Of a stretch of 64,000 nucleotides of DNA, positions 51,687 through 63,610 are shown piece by piece. Origin of the DNA: Terrirubrum flagellatum. GTDB lineage: Bacteria > Pseudomonadota > Alphaproteobacteria > Rhizobiales > Beijerinckiaceae. The position numbers and the translations under genes were made by a program. The stretch covers positions 4,267,501-4,331,500 of the forward strand of contig NZ_CP091851.1 of NCBI RefSeq assembly GCF_022059845.1, read 5' to 3'. The notes below the pieces were generated by a model. The model was not told the origin of the DNA and did no database searches. It worked only from the letters and a program-made list of their open reading frames with translations. Positions within the stretch are counted from its first letter, which is position 1. Each line of letters starts with the position of its first letter.

Positions 51687-52493
51687 TCAGCCGAACCGGC
51701 CGGTGACGTAGTCCTGCGTTTGCTTCTTTGTCGGATTGAGGAAGATCGTCTGCGTCGGAGCGACCTCGATCAGTTCGCCAAGATACATGAAGGCCGTGCG
51801 TTGGGAGATGCGCGCCGCCTGCTGCATGTTGTGGGTGACGATGACGATCGTGAACTCGCCGCGGAGCTGTTCGAGCAGATCCTCGACCTTGCCGGTCGAA
51901 ATCGGATCGAGCGCCGAGGTCGGTTCGTCGAACAGAATGATTTCAGGCTGCTGGGCGATCGTGCGGGCGATGCACAGGCGCTGCTGCTGGCCGCCGGAGA
52001 GGCCCATGCCGGACTGGCGCAGCTTGTCCTTCACCTCGTCCCACAGGGCGGCGCGGCGCAGCGCGCTTTCGACGCGGTCGTCGAGTTCGGCGCGCGACAC
52101 CTTCTCGTAGAGGCGCACGCCGAAAGCGATATTCTCATAGATCGACATCGGGAATGGCGTCGGCTTCTGGAACACCATGCCGATGCGCGAGCGCAGCTCG
52201 TTGAGATCAATCGACGCATCGAGGATGTTCGCGCCGTCGAGGATCACCTCGCCGGTGGCGCGCTGCTCGGGATAGAGCGAGTAGATGCGATTGAAGATGC
52301 GCAGCAGGGTCGACTTGCCGCAGCCGGACGGGCCGATGAGAGCCGTCACCTGGCGATCGTAGAAGCTGAGATTGACGTTCTTCAGCGCCTTGTGTTGGCC
52401 GTAGTAGAAATCGAGATTCTTGACGTCGAGACGGATCGGAATCTTCGAAAGATCCATCTCCGCGGGGCGGTCGGCGACAGAAACCATACTCAT
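51687..52493 (-). CDS. pstB: Phosphate ABC transporter ATP-binding protein
   Basis: A 268-residue ATPase: [12 protein letters not shown] (Walker A), [13 protein letters not shown] (signature) and [13 protein letters not shown] (Walker B). It energises the PstSCAB phosphate transporter. ATG at 52493 has an in-frame ATG two codons downstream. One base separates it from pstA. Confidence 0.96.
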   Translation of the reverse strand: MSMVSVADRPAEMDLSKIPIRLDVKNLDFYYGQHKALKNVNLSFYDRQVTALIGPSGCGKSTLLRIFNRIYSLYPEQRATGEVILDGANILDASIDLNELRSRIGMVFQKPTPFPMSIYENIAFGVRLYEKVSRAELDDRVESALRRAALWDEVKDKLRQSGMGLSGGQQQRLCIARTIAQQPEIILFDEPTSALDPISTGKVEDLLEQLRGEFTIVIVTHNMQQAARISQRTAFMYLGELIEVAPTQTIFLNPTKKQTQDYVTGRFG

Positions 52494-52494
52494 G

Positions 52495-53394
52495 TCAGTG
52501 GCCCTTGCTCAGAATGAGGCGCGTCGCGATCGACAGGCCCAGAATGGCGAAAGTGATGATCAATGAGCCGGCCCAGGCAAGCGCCTGCCAATTGTCGTAA
52601 GGCGCCGAGGCGAACTGGTAGATGGTCACCGGCAGGTTCGAGACGCCGCCCATCAGGCTGGGTTCGAACCAGAAATTGTTGTTGAGCGCGGTGAACAGCA
52701 GCGGCGCTGTTTCGCCCGCGATGCGCGCCATGGCGAGCAGCACGCCGGTCAGCATGCCGGCGCGCGCCGCGCGCCAGGTGACGTGCCTGATGACGACCGA
52801 AGGCGGCGCGCCGAGTGCGGCGCCGGCTTCGCGCAACTGGCCCGGCACCAGCCGCATCATGTCCTCGGTGGTGCGGACGATGACTGGCAGCGCGATGATC
52901 GCCAGCGCGACGCCGCCGGCCCAGCCGGAATAGCCGCCGAAGGGCGCGACCAGCAACGTATAGACGAACAGGCCAATCAGGATCGACGGCGCCGACAGGA
53001 GAATGTCGTTGATGAAGCGGATCACGTCCGCGATTTTCGACGCCTTGCCATATTCTGCGAGATAGGTGCCGGCGAGAACGCCGATCGGCGTCGCGATCAG
53101 CATGCCGAGCGCCGTCAGCACAATGGAGCCGATGAGCGGATTGGCGAGCCCGCCGCCTTCCGTGCCGGGGCCGGGCGTGATCTTCGTGAAGACGTCGATC
53201 GACAGCGCCGACACGCCCTTCACGAGGAGCATGCCGAGAATCCAGAACAGGACGAAGATGCCGAGCGCCGTGAAGAGCATGGAAAGGATCTTCAACGCGC
53301 GATCGGACGCGCGGCGCGAGGGCCGGACGCGGCTGACGAACGGCTTCGCGACATAAAGCGGCTGGTCGGCCTGCATCGTTGTGGCGTCGTTCAT
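52495..53394 (-). CDS. pstA: Phosphate ABC transporter permease
   Basis: A 299-residue permease with six predicted helices and the inner-membrane EAA-type loop ([18 protein letters not shown]). It forms the membrane channel with PstC. It begins 10 bases after pstC. Confidence 0.93.
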   Translation of the reverse strand: MNDATTMQADQPLYVAKPFVSRVRPSRRASDRALKILSMLFTALGIFVLFWILGMLLVKGVSALSIDVFTKITPGPGTEGGGLANPLIGSIVLTALGMLIATPIGVLAGTYLAEYGKASKIADVIRFINDILLSAPSILIGLFVYTLLVAPFGGYSGWAGGVALAIIALPVIVRTTEDMMRLVPGQLREAGAALGAPPSVVIRHVTWRAARAGMLTGVLLAMARIAGETAPLLFTALNNNFWFEPSLMGGVSNLPVTIYQFASAPYDNWQALAWAGSLIITFAILGLSIATRLILSKGH

Positions 53395-53404
53395 TGCGGC
53401 CTCC

Positions 53405-54385
53405 TCAGATCTTGCCGACGCGGGCGACGAGAAGCCGCGCGCAGCAGAGGACGACGAAAGTCACGAAGAACAGGATGCATCCGAGCGCGATCAGCGCGCT
53501 GAGCTGCATGCCGAGCGCTTCGTTGAACTCATTGGCGACGCGCGACGCGATGGTCGATCCGGGATCGAACACTGAAGCCGAGAGGCGGTTGGCGTTGCCG
53601 ATAACAAAGGTCACCGCCATGGTTTCGCCGAGCGCGCGGCCAAGGCCCAGCATGGTGGCGCCGATAATGCTGACGCCCGCCTGTGGCAGCAGCACATGGC
53701 GCACCACCTCCCATGTCGTGCAGCCGACTCCATACGCACTCTCGCGCAGCACGGATGGAATCTGATCCAGCATGTCGCGCGTGATCGAGGCGATGAAGGG
53801 CGTGATCATGAAGGCGAGGATCAGCCCCGCGGTCAGCACGCCGAGGCCCGAGGGCGCGCGCGCATAGAGGATCGTGCCGACGAGCGGCAGACCCTCGACG
53901 ATCTTGGACACCGGCGTCTGAACATAGGCGCCGACAAGCGGCACGAACACGAACAGACCCCACATGCCGTAGATGATGCTGGGCACCGCGGCGAGCAACT
54001 CGACGGCCGTGGAGACGGGCCGCTTCATCCAGGCCGGCGCGAGCTGCGTCAGGAAGATCGCGATGCCGAGCGAAAGAGGGATGCCGACGATCATCGCGAT
54101 CGCCGCGGTGGTGAGCGTGCCGGCGATCGCAGGCCAGGCACCGTATTGATCGCTTTGCGTATCCCACACGCTCGAGGTCAGAAAGCCGACGCCGAACTGG
54201 CGGAAGGCTGGCCAGCCGCCGATGACCATCGACAGCATGATGCCGGCGAGAAGAACCAGCACGATCAGCGCCGATCCCCGGCTCGCATATTCGAATAGTC
54301 GATCGGACGTCGTTGAAGGCTTGGTGCGGCGACTCAACTGGCCGCTTTCCGTCGCTTCAGTCATCGCCAGGGGCGCCGCGCTCAT
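53405..54385 (-). CDS. pstC: Phosphate ABC transporter permease
   Basis: A 326-residue permease with the conserved loop (RESAYGVGCTTWEVVRHVLLPQAGVS) and six helices. ATG at 54385 was chosen over TTG at 54394. pstS lies 121 bases upstream, with a stem-loop in the gap. Confidence 0.92.
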   Translation of the reverse strand: MSAAPLAMTEATESGQLSRRTKPSTTSDRLFEYASRGSALIVLVLLAGIMLSMVIGGWPAFRQFGVGFLTSSVWDTQSDQYGAWPAIAGTLTTAAIAMIVGIPLSLGIAIFLTQLAPAWMKRPVSTAVELLAAVPSIIYGMWGLFVFVPLVGAYVQTPVSKIVEGLPLVGTILYARAPSGLGVLTAGLILAFMITPFIASITRDMLDQIPSVLRESAYGVGCTTWEVVRHVLLPQAGVSIIGATMLGLGRALGETMAVTFVIGNANRLSASVFDPGSTIASRVANEFNEALGMQLSALIALGCILFFVTFVVLCCARLLVARVGKI

Positions 54386-54467
54386 GGGTTGCAACTCTCA
54401 CTGTCACCGAGATCGCGCCTGGCGAAAAGCCTCTAGGGCGCGTTCGGCCGAAACCGCGAAGAAGCAA

Positions 54468-54488
54468 GCCGGGCGCGACGCGCCCGGC
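54468..54488 (-). other. Stem-loop between pstS and pstC
   Basis: GCCGGGCGCG (54468-54477), A, CGCGCCCGGC (54479-54488): a perfect 10-bp inverted repeat around one base, lying 19 bases beyond the pstS stop (minus strand). It probably slows downstream transcription or protects the pstS message 3' end, giving more binding protein than permease. Confidence 0.5.
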
Positions 54489-54506
54489 CTGCCGGTCACA
54501 CGGGGA

Positions 54507-55523
54507 TTAGTGCGTGAACTTCAGTTCCTGACCCCATGTCTGGCGGATCGCCGCCTTCACATTGGTCGGGAGCGGGACGTAGTCGAGATCGGTCGCGATC
54601 TTGTCGCCGTTGGAGTAGGCCCAATCGAAGAACTTCAGCGCGGCCTGGTTCTTGGCGGCGTCGCCATCCTTGCGGATGAGGATGAAGGTCGCCGACGTGA
54701 TCGGCCACGCTTCGTCGCCCGGCTGGTTGTTCAGGATGATGCCGAAGCCCGGAGCAGCGTTCCAGTCGGCGTTGGCGGCCGCGGCCTGGAAGGCCTTGTT
54801 CTCAGGCGCCGGATACTTGCCGTCCTTGTTGGCGACGAGCGCAAAAGCGAGCTTGTTCTGCTTGGCGTAGGCGTACTCGACATAGCCGATCGAGTTCGGG
54901 ACCTGCTTGACCGACGCGGAGACGCCCTCGTTGCCCTTGCCGCCGACGCCGACCGGCCAACTGACCGAGGTGTTGGCGCCGATCTTCGACTTCCACTCGT
55001 CCGAGACGCGCGACAGATAGTCCGTCCACACGAAGCTCGTGCCCGAGCCGTCCGAGCGATAGACCACGTTGATTGCAGCATCGGGCAAGGTCACGCCCGA
55101 GTTGAGGCCGGCGATCGCCTTGTCGTTCCACTTGGTGATCTTGCCGAGATAGATGTCGGCGAGAACCGCGCCTGTGAGCTTGAGCCCGCCGGCGCCGACG
55201 CCCTGAACGTTGATCGCGGGGACGATGCCGCCCATCGCGGACGGGAACTGGATCAGGCCGTCGGTCTTGAGCTCGTCGCCCTTGAGAGGCATGTCGGACG
55301 CGCCAAAATCGACGGTCTTCGCCTTGATCTGACGGATGCCGCCGCCCGAGCCGATCGACTGGTAGTTCAGGCCGATATTCGCTGAGGCCTTATAGGCCTC
55401 GGCCCACTTGGCGTAGAGCGGGAAAGGGAAGGTCGCGCCGGCGCCGGTGATATCGGCGGCGGAGGCGGAAATGGCCGACGCGGCGAGGAAGCCGGCCGCG
55501 GCCAGAAAATTCATCGGTTTCAC
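54507..55523 (-). CDS. pstS: Phosphate-binding periplasmic protein
   Basis: A 338-residue exported protein: signal peptide (FLAAAGFLAASAISASA, cleavage at ASA|AD), then the PstS landmarks ITGAGATFPFPLYAKW, GSGGGIRQIKAKTVDFGASDMPL and WNAAPGFGIIL. GTG at 55523 has GGGAG 7 bases upstream. A perfect PHO box lies 105-122 bases upstream, so this is the first gene induced by phosphate starvation. phoR lies beyond it. Confidence 0.96.
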   Translation of the reverse strand: MKPMNFLAAAGFLAASAISASAADITGAGATFPFPLYAKWAEAYKASANIGLNYQSIGSGGGIRQIKAKTVDFGASDMPLKGDELKTDGLIQFPSAMGGIVPAINVQGVGAGGLKLTGAVLADIYLGKITKWNDKAIAGLNSGVTLPDAAINVVYRSDGSGTSFVWTDYLSRVSDEWKSKIGANTSVSWPVGVGGKGNEGVSASVKQVPNSIGYVEYAYAKQNKLAFALVANKDGKYPAPENKAFQAAAANADWNAAPGFGIILNNQPGDEAWPITSATFILIRKDGDAAKNQAALKFFDWAYSNGDKIATDLDYVPLPTNVKAAIRQTWGQELKFTH

Positions 55524-55627
55524 AGTGTTACTCCCTGTTGGGATCTGGGCGCGCGCGGCGCGGAGCTCCCACGCCCATCGCGCAAGCCTCGCCTATCGAG
55601 GACAGGTGAGCCGGCTACGACGGTTCG

Positions 55628-55645
55628 ATGACAGCCAGATGACAG
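55628..55645 (-). promoter_or_regulatory. PHO box upstream of pstS
   Basis: On the minus strand CTGTCAT-CTGG-CTGTCAT: two perfect 7-base PhoB half-sites 4 bases apart, the alphaproteobacterial consensus. It sits between pstS and phoR and drives the pst operon. Confidence 0.92.
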
Positions 55646-55681
55646 CGGACCTTTGACTCAAAAGGTCAGCACCTCCACAGA

Positions 55682-56725
55682 TCACCGCAGGAGGGGCAAA
55701 GTAATGGAAAAGCTTGAGCCTTTGCCGACCTCACTCGCGATATCGAGCCGGCCGCGATGGCGGCCGACAATATGTTTCACGAGCGCCAGCCCAAGGCCGG
55801 TGCCACCCTTTTGCCGGCTTTCCTTCGCATCCACCCGATAGAAGCGTTCAGTCAAACGCGGAAGATGTTCTGGCGCGATCCCCGGCCCATCATCGCTGAC
55901 GACGATCTTCACCGCGCGGCCATCGCCGGGCAGCGACGCGCCGGCACCAACCAGAACGTCGGTTCGCCCGCCGTCGCGGCCATATTTAAGGGCGTTCTCG
56001 ACCAGGTTCTCCACCACCCGGTAGAGCTCGTCGCGATCGCCGGCGACCGTCCATGGACCGCTTTCCGTCTTCAGATGAAGCTGCGCCTGGCGGTCGCGCG
56101 CCACGAGCCGCAATCCGTCGACCGCCTCGCGGACCACCCCCTCGACATTCACGGGAGCCGAGGGCGGGACGTGGCGATTCATCTCGATCCGCGAGAGCGA
56201 CAGGAGATCATCAATTAGGCGAGCCATGCGACGGGCCTGATCGCTCATGACGCCAAGAAAGCGATCCCGCGCATTGGCGTCGTTCCGCGCTGCGCCCTGA
56301 AGGGTTTCGATGAAGCCGATCAAAGAGGCGAGCGGGGTTCGCAGTTCGTGGCTGGCGTTGGCGACGAAATCCGTCCGCATACGCTCGGCCGCCAGTTCGG
56401 CCGTACGGTCGTTGAACAGCAGGAGGACGGCGCCGCCGCTCTCTGGCTCCAAAGTCGCTTCGACCGCGTAGCGCCTCTCGACCGGGATGCGTTCGACATG
56501 CTCGACCGAGGCTCGCCCGCCCTGTCGGGCCGCGGATGCGGCGGCGAAGATGTCGGGCGCGCGGACCCCGGTCCAGAGCGGCTCGCCGATCTTGAGTCGG
56601 GGAAAAAGATCAACCGCCGGGCCGTTCGCGGCCGCGACGTCGTCGTCCGGACCGATCAGGATCGCGGGGGCAGGGATCGCCGCCAGCAGGCGATGAGCGT
56701 CAGGCATGCGGCTCGGATCGGGCAT
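55682..56725 (-). CDS. phoR: Phosphate regulon sensor kinase, lacking membrane helices
   Basis: A 347-residue histidine kinase: PAS-like domain (~20-110), dimerisation helices with phospho-His in NASHELRTPLA, and the ATPase domain (N box VENALKYG, G1 DDGPGIAP, G2 GGTGLGLAL). ATG at 56725 gives this length; the upstream frame (to 56833) adds no hydrophobic segment. Most PhoR proteins have one or two N-terminal membrane helices, and none can be seen here. It lies just outside the PHO box and the first gene of the cluster in transcription order. Confidence 0.87.
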   Translation of the reverse strand: MPDPSRMPDAHRLLAAIPAPAILIGPDDDVAAANGPAVDLFPRLKIGEPLWTGVRAPDIFAAASAARQGGRASVEHVERIPVERRYAVEATLEPESGGAVLLLFNDRTAELAAERMRTDFVANASHELRTPLASLIGFIETLQGAARNDANARDRFLGVMSDQARRMARLIDDLLSLSRIEMNRHVPPSAPVNVEGVVREAVDGLRLVARDRQAQLHLKTESGPWTVAGDRDELYRVVENLVENALKYGRDGGRTDVLVGAGASLPGDGRAVKIVVSDDGPGIAPEHLPRLTERFYRVDAKESRQKGGTGLGLALVKHIVGRHRGRLDIASEVGKGSSFSITLPLLR

Positions 56726-56861
56726 GGCGGCTATGTAGATGGGCGCGCGGGCGACGTCACGAGGGATCAGGCATCCACGAGATTTCCAAGGCTTGCGGAG
56801 GGGCGGCGGCGCGCGTATATGCGCGTCAGACAACTCCGCGTGATCGTAAGGTCACAGAATG

Positions 56862-56894
56862 AGAGTGGGTCCCCCCCGGGGCCCGCTCTTTTTT
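56862..56894 (+). terminator. Terminator-like hairpin in the rimP leader
   Basis: AGAGTGGGTCCC and GGGCCCGCTCT can pair (one U-G, one bulged T) around CCCG, followed by TTTTTT (56889-56894). It is 39 bases upstream of the rimP ATG and downstream of any rimP promoter, so it may act as an attenuator of the rimP-nusA-infB operon, e.g. under NusA control. Confidence 0.65.
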
Positions 56895-56932
56895 ATTGAC
56901 CGAAGCGCGGAGCCAACAGGACGCAGATTTTC

Positions 56933-57595
56933 ATGAGCAGCGCCGAACCGCGCCTCATCACCGAAACCGGCCTCGCCGCGCGCGTGGCGTCAATTGTCGA
57001 GCCGCCAATCGAGGGGCTGGGTTTCCGTCTCGTGCGCGTGAAGGTCACCGCGCAGAACGGCTGCACCGTGCAGATCATGGCCGAGCGCCCGGATGGCCAA
57101 ATGGGCGTCGATGAATGCGAGGCGGTGAGCCGCGCGATCTCGCCGATCTTTGACGTCGAGGACCCGATCGCAGGCGAATATAATCTTGAAATCTCGTCGC
57201 CGGGCATCGACCGCCCGCTGGTGCGCGCCAGTGATTTCACGCGCTGGGCCGGACACGACGCCAAGATCGAAATGGCCACGCCATTCAATGGCCGCAAGCG
57301 CTATCGCGGCGTGGTCGAGGGCGTCGAAGACGATTCAGCCATCGTGCGCAACGAGGACGCGCCGGAAGGCGAAGATCCGCATTGGCGCATTCCGATCGCC
57401 GATATGCATGAGGCGCGGCTCGTCCTCACCGACGCGCTGATCGACGCCGCTCTCGGCCGCACGGGCGCCAAGCCGAAGTCGCCTAAGCCCAGGGGCGGCC
57501 CTCGCAAACCGCATCCGAAAGCCCAGCAGAAATCCGCAGACAACACATCACAGGGCGAGCGAAAACCGCGCCCGAACAAGACGAAGGAGAATTGA
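56933..57595 (+). CDS. rimP: Ribosome maturation factor RimP
   Basis: A 220-residue 30S assembly factor: N-terminal domain ([37 protein letters not shown]) and the C-terminal SH3-like domain ([20 protein letters not shown]). The C-terminal 60 residues are a Lys/Pro/Arg-rich tail not found in E. coli RimP. It starts the rimP-nusA-ylxR-infB-rbfA-truB cluster. Confidence 0.95.
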   Translation: MSSAEPRLITETGLAARVASIVEPPIEGLGFRLVRVKVTAQNGCTVQIMAERPDGQMGVDECEAVSRAISPIFDVEDPIAGEYNLEISSPGIDRPLVRASDFTRWAGHDAKIEMATPFNGRKRYRGVVEGVEDDSAIVRNEDAPEGEDPHWRIPIADMHEARLVLTDALIDAALGRTGAKPKSPKPRGGPRKPHPKAQQKSADNTSQGERKPRPNKTKEN

Positions 57596-57597
57596 TC

Positions 57598-59202
57598 ATG
57601 GCCGTCAGCGCAAACCGGCTCGAATTGCTGCAGATCGCCGACGCGGTGGCCCGCGAGAAGCTGATCGAACGCGAGATCGTCATCGCGGCGATGGAGGACA
57701 GCTACGCCAAGGCGGCGCGCTCGCGTTACGGCGCCGAGACCGACATCCACGCCGAGATCAATCCGAAGACCGGCGAACTCAGGCTGTCGCGTCACATGCT
57801 GGTTGTCGATCTCGTCGAGGATTCCGCCAAGCAGATCTCGATCGAGGATGCGCGCATCAAGAATCCGGCGGCGCAGGTTGGCGACGTGATCTCCGAGCAG
57901 CTTCCGCCTTTCGAATTCGGCCGCATCGCAGCGCAGTCGGCCAAGCAGGTGATCGTGCAGAAGGTGCGCGACGCCGAGCGCGAGCGCCAGTACGAGGATT
58001 ACAAGGGCCGCATCGGCGAAGTCATCAACGGCGTCGTGAAGCGCGTCGAATATGGCAACGTCATCGTCGATCTCGGTCGCGGCGAGGCGATCGCGCGCCG
58101 CGACGAACTCATTCCGCGCGAGACCTTCAAGCCCGGCGATCGCATTCGCGCCTATATCTTCGACGTGCGCCGCGAACAGCGCGGCCCGCAGATTTTCCTG
58201 TCACGCACCCATCCCCAGTTCACCGCGAAGCTGTTCGCGCAGGAGGTGCCGGAAATCTATGACGGCATCATCGAGATCAAGGCGGTCGCGCGCGATCCTG
58301 GTTCGCGCGCCAAGATCGCGGTGATCTCCAACGATTCCTCGATCGACCCGGTCGGCGCCTGCGTCGGCATGCGCGGCTCGCGCGTGCAGGCCGTCGTCGG
58401 CGAATTGCAGGGCGAACGCATCGACATCATCCCGTGGTCGCAGGACGTCGCAACCTTCATCGTCAACGCGCTGCAGCCGGCGGAAGTCGCGAAGGTGGTG
58501 CTTGATGAAGATGCCGAGCGCATCGACGTCGTCGTTCCTGACGATCAGCTCTCGCTCGCGATCGGTCGTCGCGGCCAGAACGTGCGCCTCGCTTCGCAGC
58601 TCACCGGATGGAACATCGACATCCTGACCGAGGCGGAAGAATCCGAACGTCGGCACAAGGAGTTCGTCGAGCGCTCGACGCTGTTCATGACAGCGCTGAA
58701 CGTCGACGAGACCGTCGGCCAGCTCCTCGCATCGGAAGGCTTCCGCACGGTCGAGGACGTCGCCTATGTCGAACTCAATGAACTCTCCAGCATCGACGGT
58801 CTTGACGGCGATACTGCTGGCGAAATCCAGCGTCGCGCGCAGGATTATCTCGCCGCGCTCGAAGCCGAGCGCGACGCCCGCCGCAAGGAGCTCGGCGTCG
58901 AGGACGAGCTTCGCGAGGTGCCCGGCGTCACGACCGCGATGATGGTCAAGTTCGGCGAGGACGGCATCAAGACGATCGAAGATCTCGCTGGTTGCGCCAC
59001 CGACGAACTTGCCGGCTGGAGCGAGCGCAAAGTCACGGAGAAGGGCGGCGAGCGCCACAGCGAAGTCACGCGCCATCCGGGCCTGCTCGACGGCATGGAC
59101 CTGTCGCGCGACGAGATCGAGGCGATCATCATGGCCGCACGCATCAAGGCCGGCTGGATCGAGGCTCCGGCGGAAGCGCCGGCCGAAGGCGAAACGGCGT
59201 AA
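57598..59202 (+). CDS. nusA: Transcription termination/antitermination protein NusA
   Basis: A 534-residue protein: N-terminal RNAP-binding domain, S1 domain (VVKRVEYGNVIVDLGRGEAI), KH1 and KH2 (SRAKIAVISNDSSIDPVGACVGMRGSRVQ) and C-terminal helix-hairpin-helix repeats (LLASEGFRTVEDVAYV; MMVKFGEDGIKTIEDL). AAGGAG 9 bases upstream of ATG 57598. Follows rimP by 2 bases. Confidence 0.96.
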   Translation: MAVSANRLELLQIADAVAREKLIEREIVIAAMEDSYAKAARSRYGAETDIHAEINPKTGELRLSRHMLVVDLVEDSAKQISIEDARIKNPAAQVGDVISEQLPPFEFGRIAAQSAKQVIVQKVRDAERERQYEDYKGRIGEVINGVVKRVEYGNVIVDLGRGEAIARRDELIPRETFKPGDRIRAYIFDVRREQRGPQIFLSRTHPQFTAKLFAQEVPEIYDGIIEIKAVARDPGSRAKIAVISNDSSIDPVGACVGMRGSRVQAVVGELQGERIDIIPWSQDVATFIVNALQPAEVAKVVLDEDAERIDVVVPDDQLSLAIGRRGQNVRLASQLTGWNIDILTEAEESERRHKEFVERSTLFMTALNVDETVGQLLASEGFRTVEDVAYVELNELSSIDGLDGDTAGEIQRRAQDYLAALEAERDARRKELGVEDELREVPGVTTAMMVKFGEDGIKTIEDLAGCATDELAGWSERKVTEKGGERHSEVTRHPGLLDGMDLSRDEIEAIIMAARIKAGWIEAPAEAPAEGETA

Positions 59203-59223
59203 GGATGCGTCGAGCCGCGCGCC

Positions 59224-59870
59224 GTGGATGGAGACGTTGATCTGGAGCGTTCCTGCATCGTCACGCGCGAAACGCGCGATCCATCCGAGCTGATCCGTTT
59301 CGTCCGCGCCCCGGACGGAACGGCGACGCCCGACCTGAAGAGAAAGCTTCCCGGTCGCGGCGCCTGGATTTCCGCGCGCGCCGAGATTATCTCCCGGGCG
59401 ACGCCGAAGGCGTTCTCGCGCGCCTTTCGGGCCGAGACGAAAATTCCGGACGATCTGGCCGGACTCGTCGAGCGGCTTCTCAGGCAGGACGCCCTGCAAT
59501 CGCTCTCGCTCGCCAACAAGGCCGGCCGTGTGGTGACGGGCTTCGATCAGGCGTTGGAGGCGGTTCAGAAAAATCGCGCCGTCGCCGTGCTGCATGCGCG
59601 GGAGGCGGCGGAAAATGGGCGGCGCAAGCTTCAAGGCGCCTCCAGAGGCGCGATCGAGGCGCTTGCGCCCTTCGAAAGTGGAGAAATGGATTTGGCTTTG
59701 GGCCGTATCCATGTGATACACGCGGCGCTCACGGTTGGCGCTGTCAGCGACGCGTGTCTGTCCCGTTGCCGTTTTCTCCTCGCGTTCCGGGGAGAGAGCG
59801 GGGACGGCGCGCGCATTGGCGAAGCGGTTACGGAAGCCGGGCCAGGGGCCCAGGCAGGATCGAAGGCTGA

Positions 59871-59874
<4 letters not shown>
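59224..59874 (+). CDS. YlxR-L7Ae-like RNA-binding protein
   Basis: A 216-residue fusion: N-terminal YlxR/DUF448 domain ([20 protein letters not shown]... LPGRGAWIS) and a C-terminal ribosomal L7Ae-like domain ([25 protein letters not shown]). Common in alphaproteobacteria between nusA and infB. GTG start at 59224. infB overlaps its stop by 4 bases. Function probably RNase P or RNA folding related; not proven. Confidence 0.88.
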
Positions 59875-63005
<3,131 letters not shown>

Positions 63006-63025
63006 TCCGCTCCACCGCGCCTCAA

Positions 63026-63108
63026 GTCATGCCGGCGCTTGTCGCCGGCGGCCATGTCTGTTTGCCTCCCGCATAGAGACATGGCCGGCCGGATAGCCCG
63101 GCCATGAC
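63026..63108. repeat. Compound intergenic palindrome, copy D
   Basis: Begins GTCATGCCGGCGCTTG and ends CCCGGCCATGAC, with internal hairpins GCCGGCG.../CGCCGGC and GGCCGGC.../GCCCGGCC and a CATGTCT/AGACATG pair forming the outer stem. Same architecture as copies A and B. It lies between infB and rbfA, so it is transcribed with the operon. Confidence 0.75.
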
Positions 63109-63154
63109 GAAGCGCACTGCAACTCTTTCCGGTTCGAGCCCGGGAGTTGAGCGA

Positions 63155-63565
63155 ATGAAGAAGAAATCAGCCCACCCCGCAGGTCCTTCGCAGCGCCAGT
63201 TGCGCGTCGGCGAGCTTATCCGTCAGGCGCTCTCGGAGATGCTGGCGCGTGGCGACATCTATGACGACACGCTTGCGTCCCATCCTGTCTCGGTGACGAG
63301 CGTGCGGGTCACGCCCGATCTCAAGCTCGCCGACATCCGCATCCTGCCGCTTGGCGGCGAGGATACGATCGCGGTTCTCGCCGCGCTCGACCACAACCGC
63401 AAATTCATCCGCGGCGAGATCGCTCACCGCATCAATCTGAAGTTCGCGCCCGACATCCGCTTCCATGCGGACGACAGTTTCGACGCGCGCACCCAGATCG
63501 AACGCATCCTCGATTCCGAGCAGGTTCGCCGCGACACGCGCAAACCCGCCGCTTCCAACGACTGA
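63155..63565 (+). CDS. rbfA: Ribosome-binding factor A
   Basis: A 136-residue 16S processing and 30S maturation factor: QLRVGELIRQALSEMLARGD, SVTSVRVTPDLKLADIRILPLGG, and HRINLKFAPDIRFHADDSFD. The ATG at 63155 was chosen with GGGAG upstream; the longer frame from 63104 begins inside the palindrome. truB follows after 45 bases. Confidence 0.95.
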   Translation: MKKKSAHPAGPSQRQLRVGELIRQALSEMLARGDIYDDTLASHPVSVTSVRVTPDLKLADIRILPLGGEDTIAVLAALDHNRKFIRGEIAHRINLKFAPDIRFHADDSFDARTQIERILDSEQVRRDTRKPAASND

Positions 63566-63610
63566 CCAGAAACCGTCGCGCCGGTTCGACTCCGGCGACG
63601 GAGAGAACCA

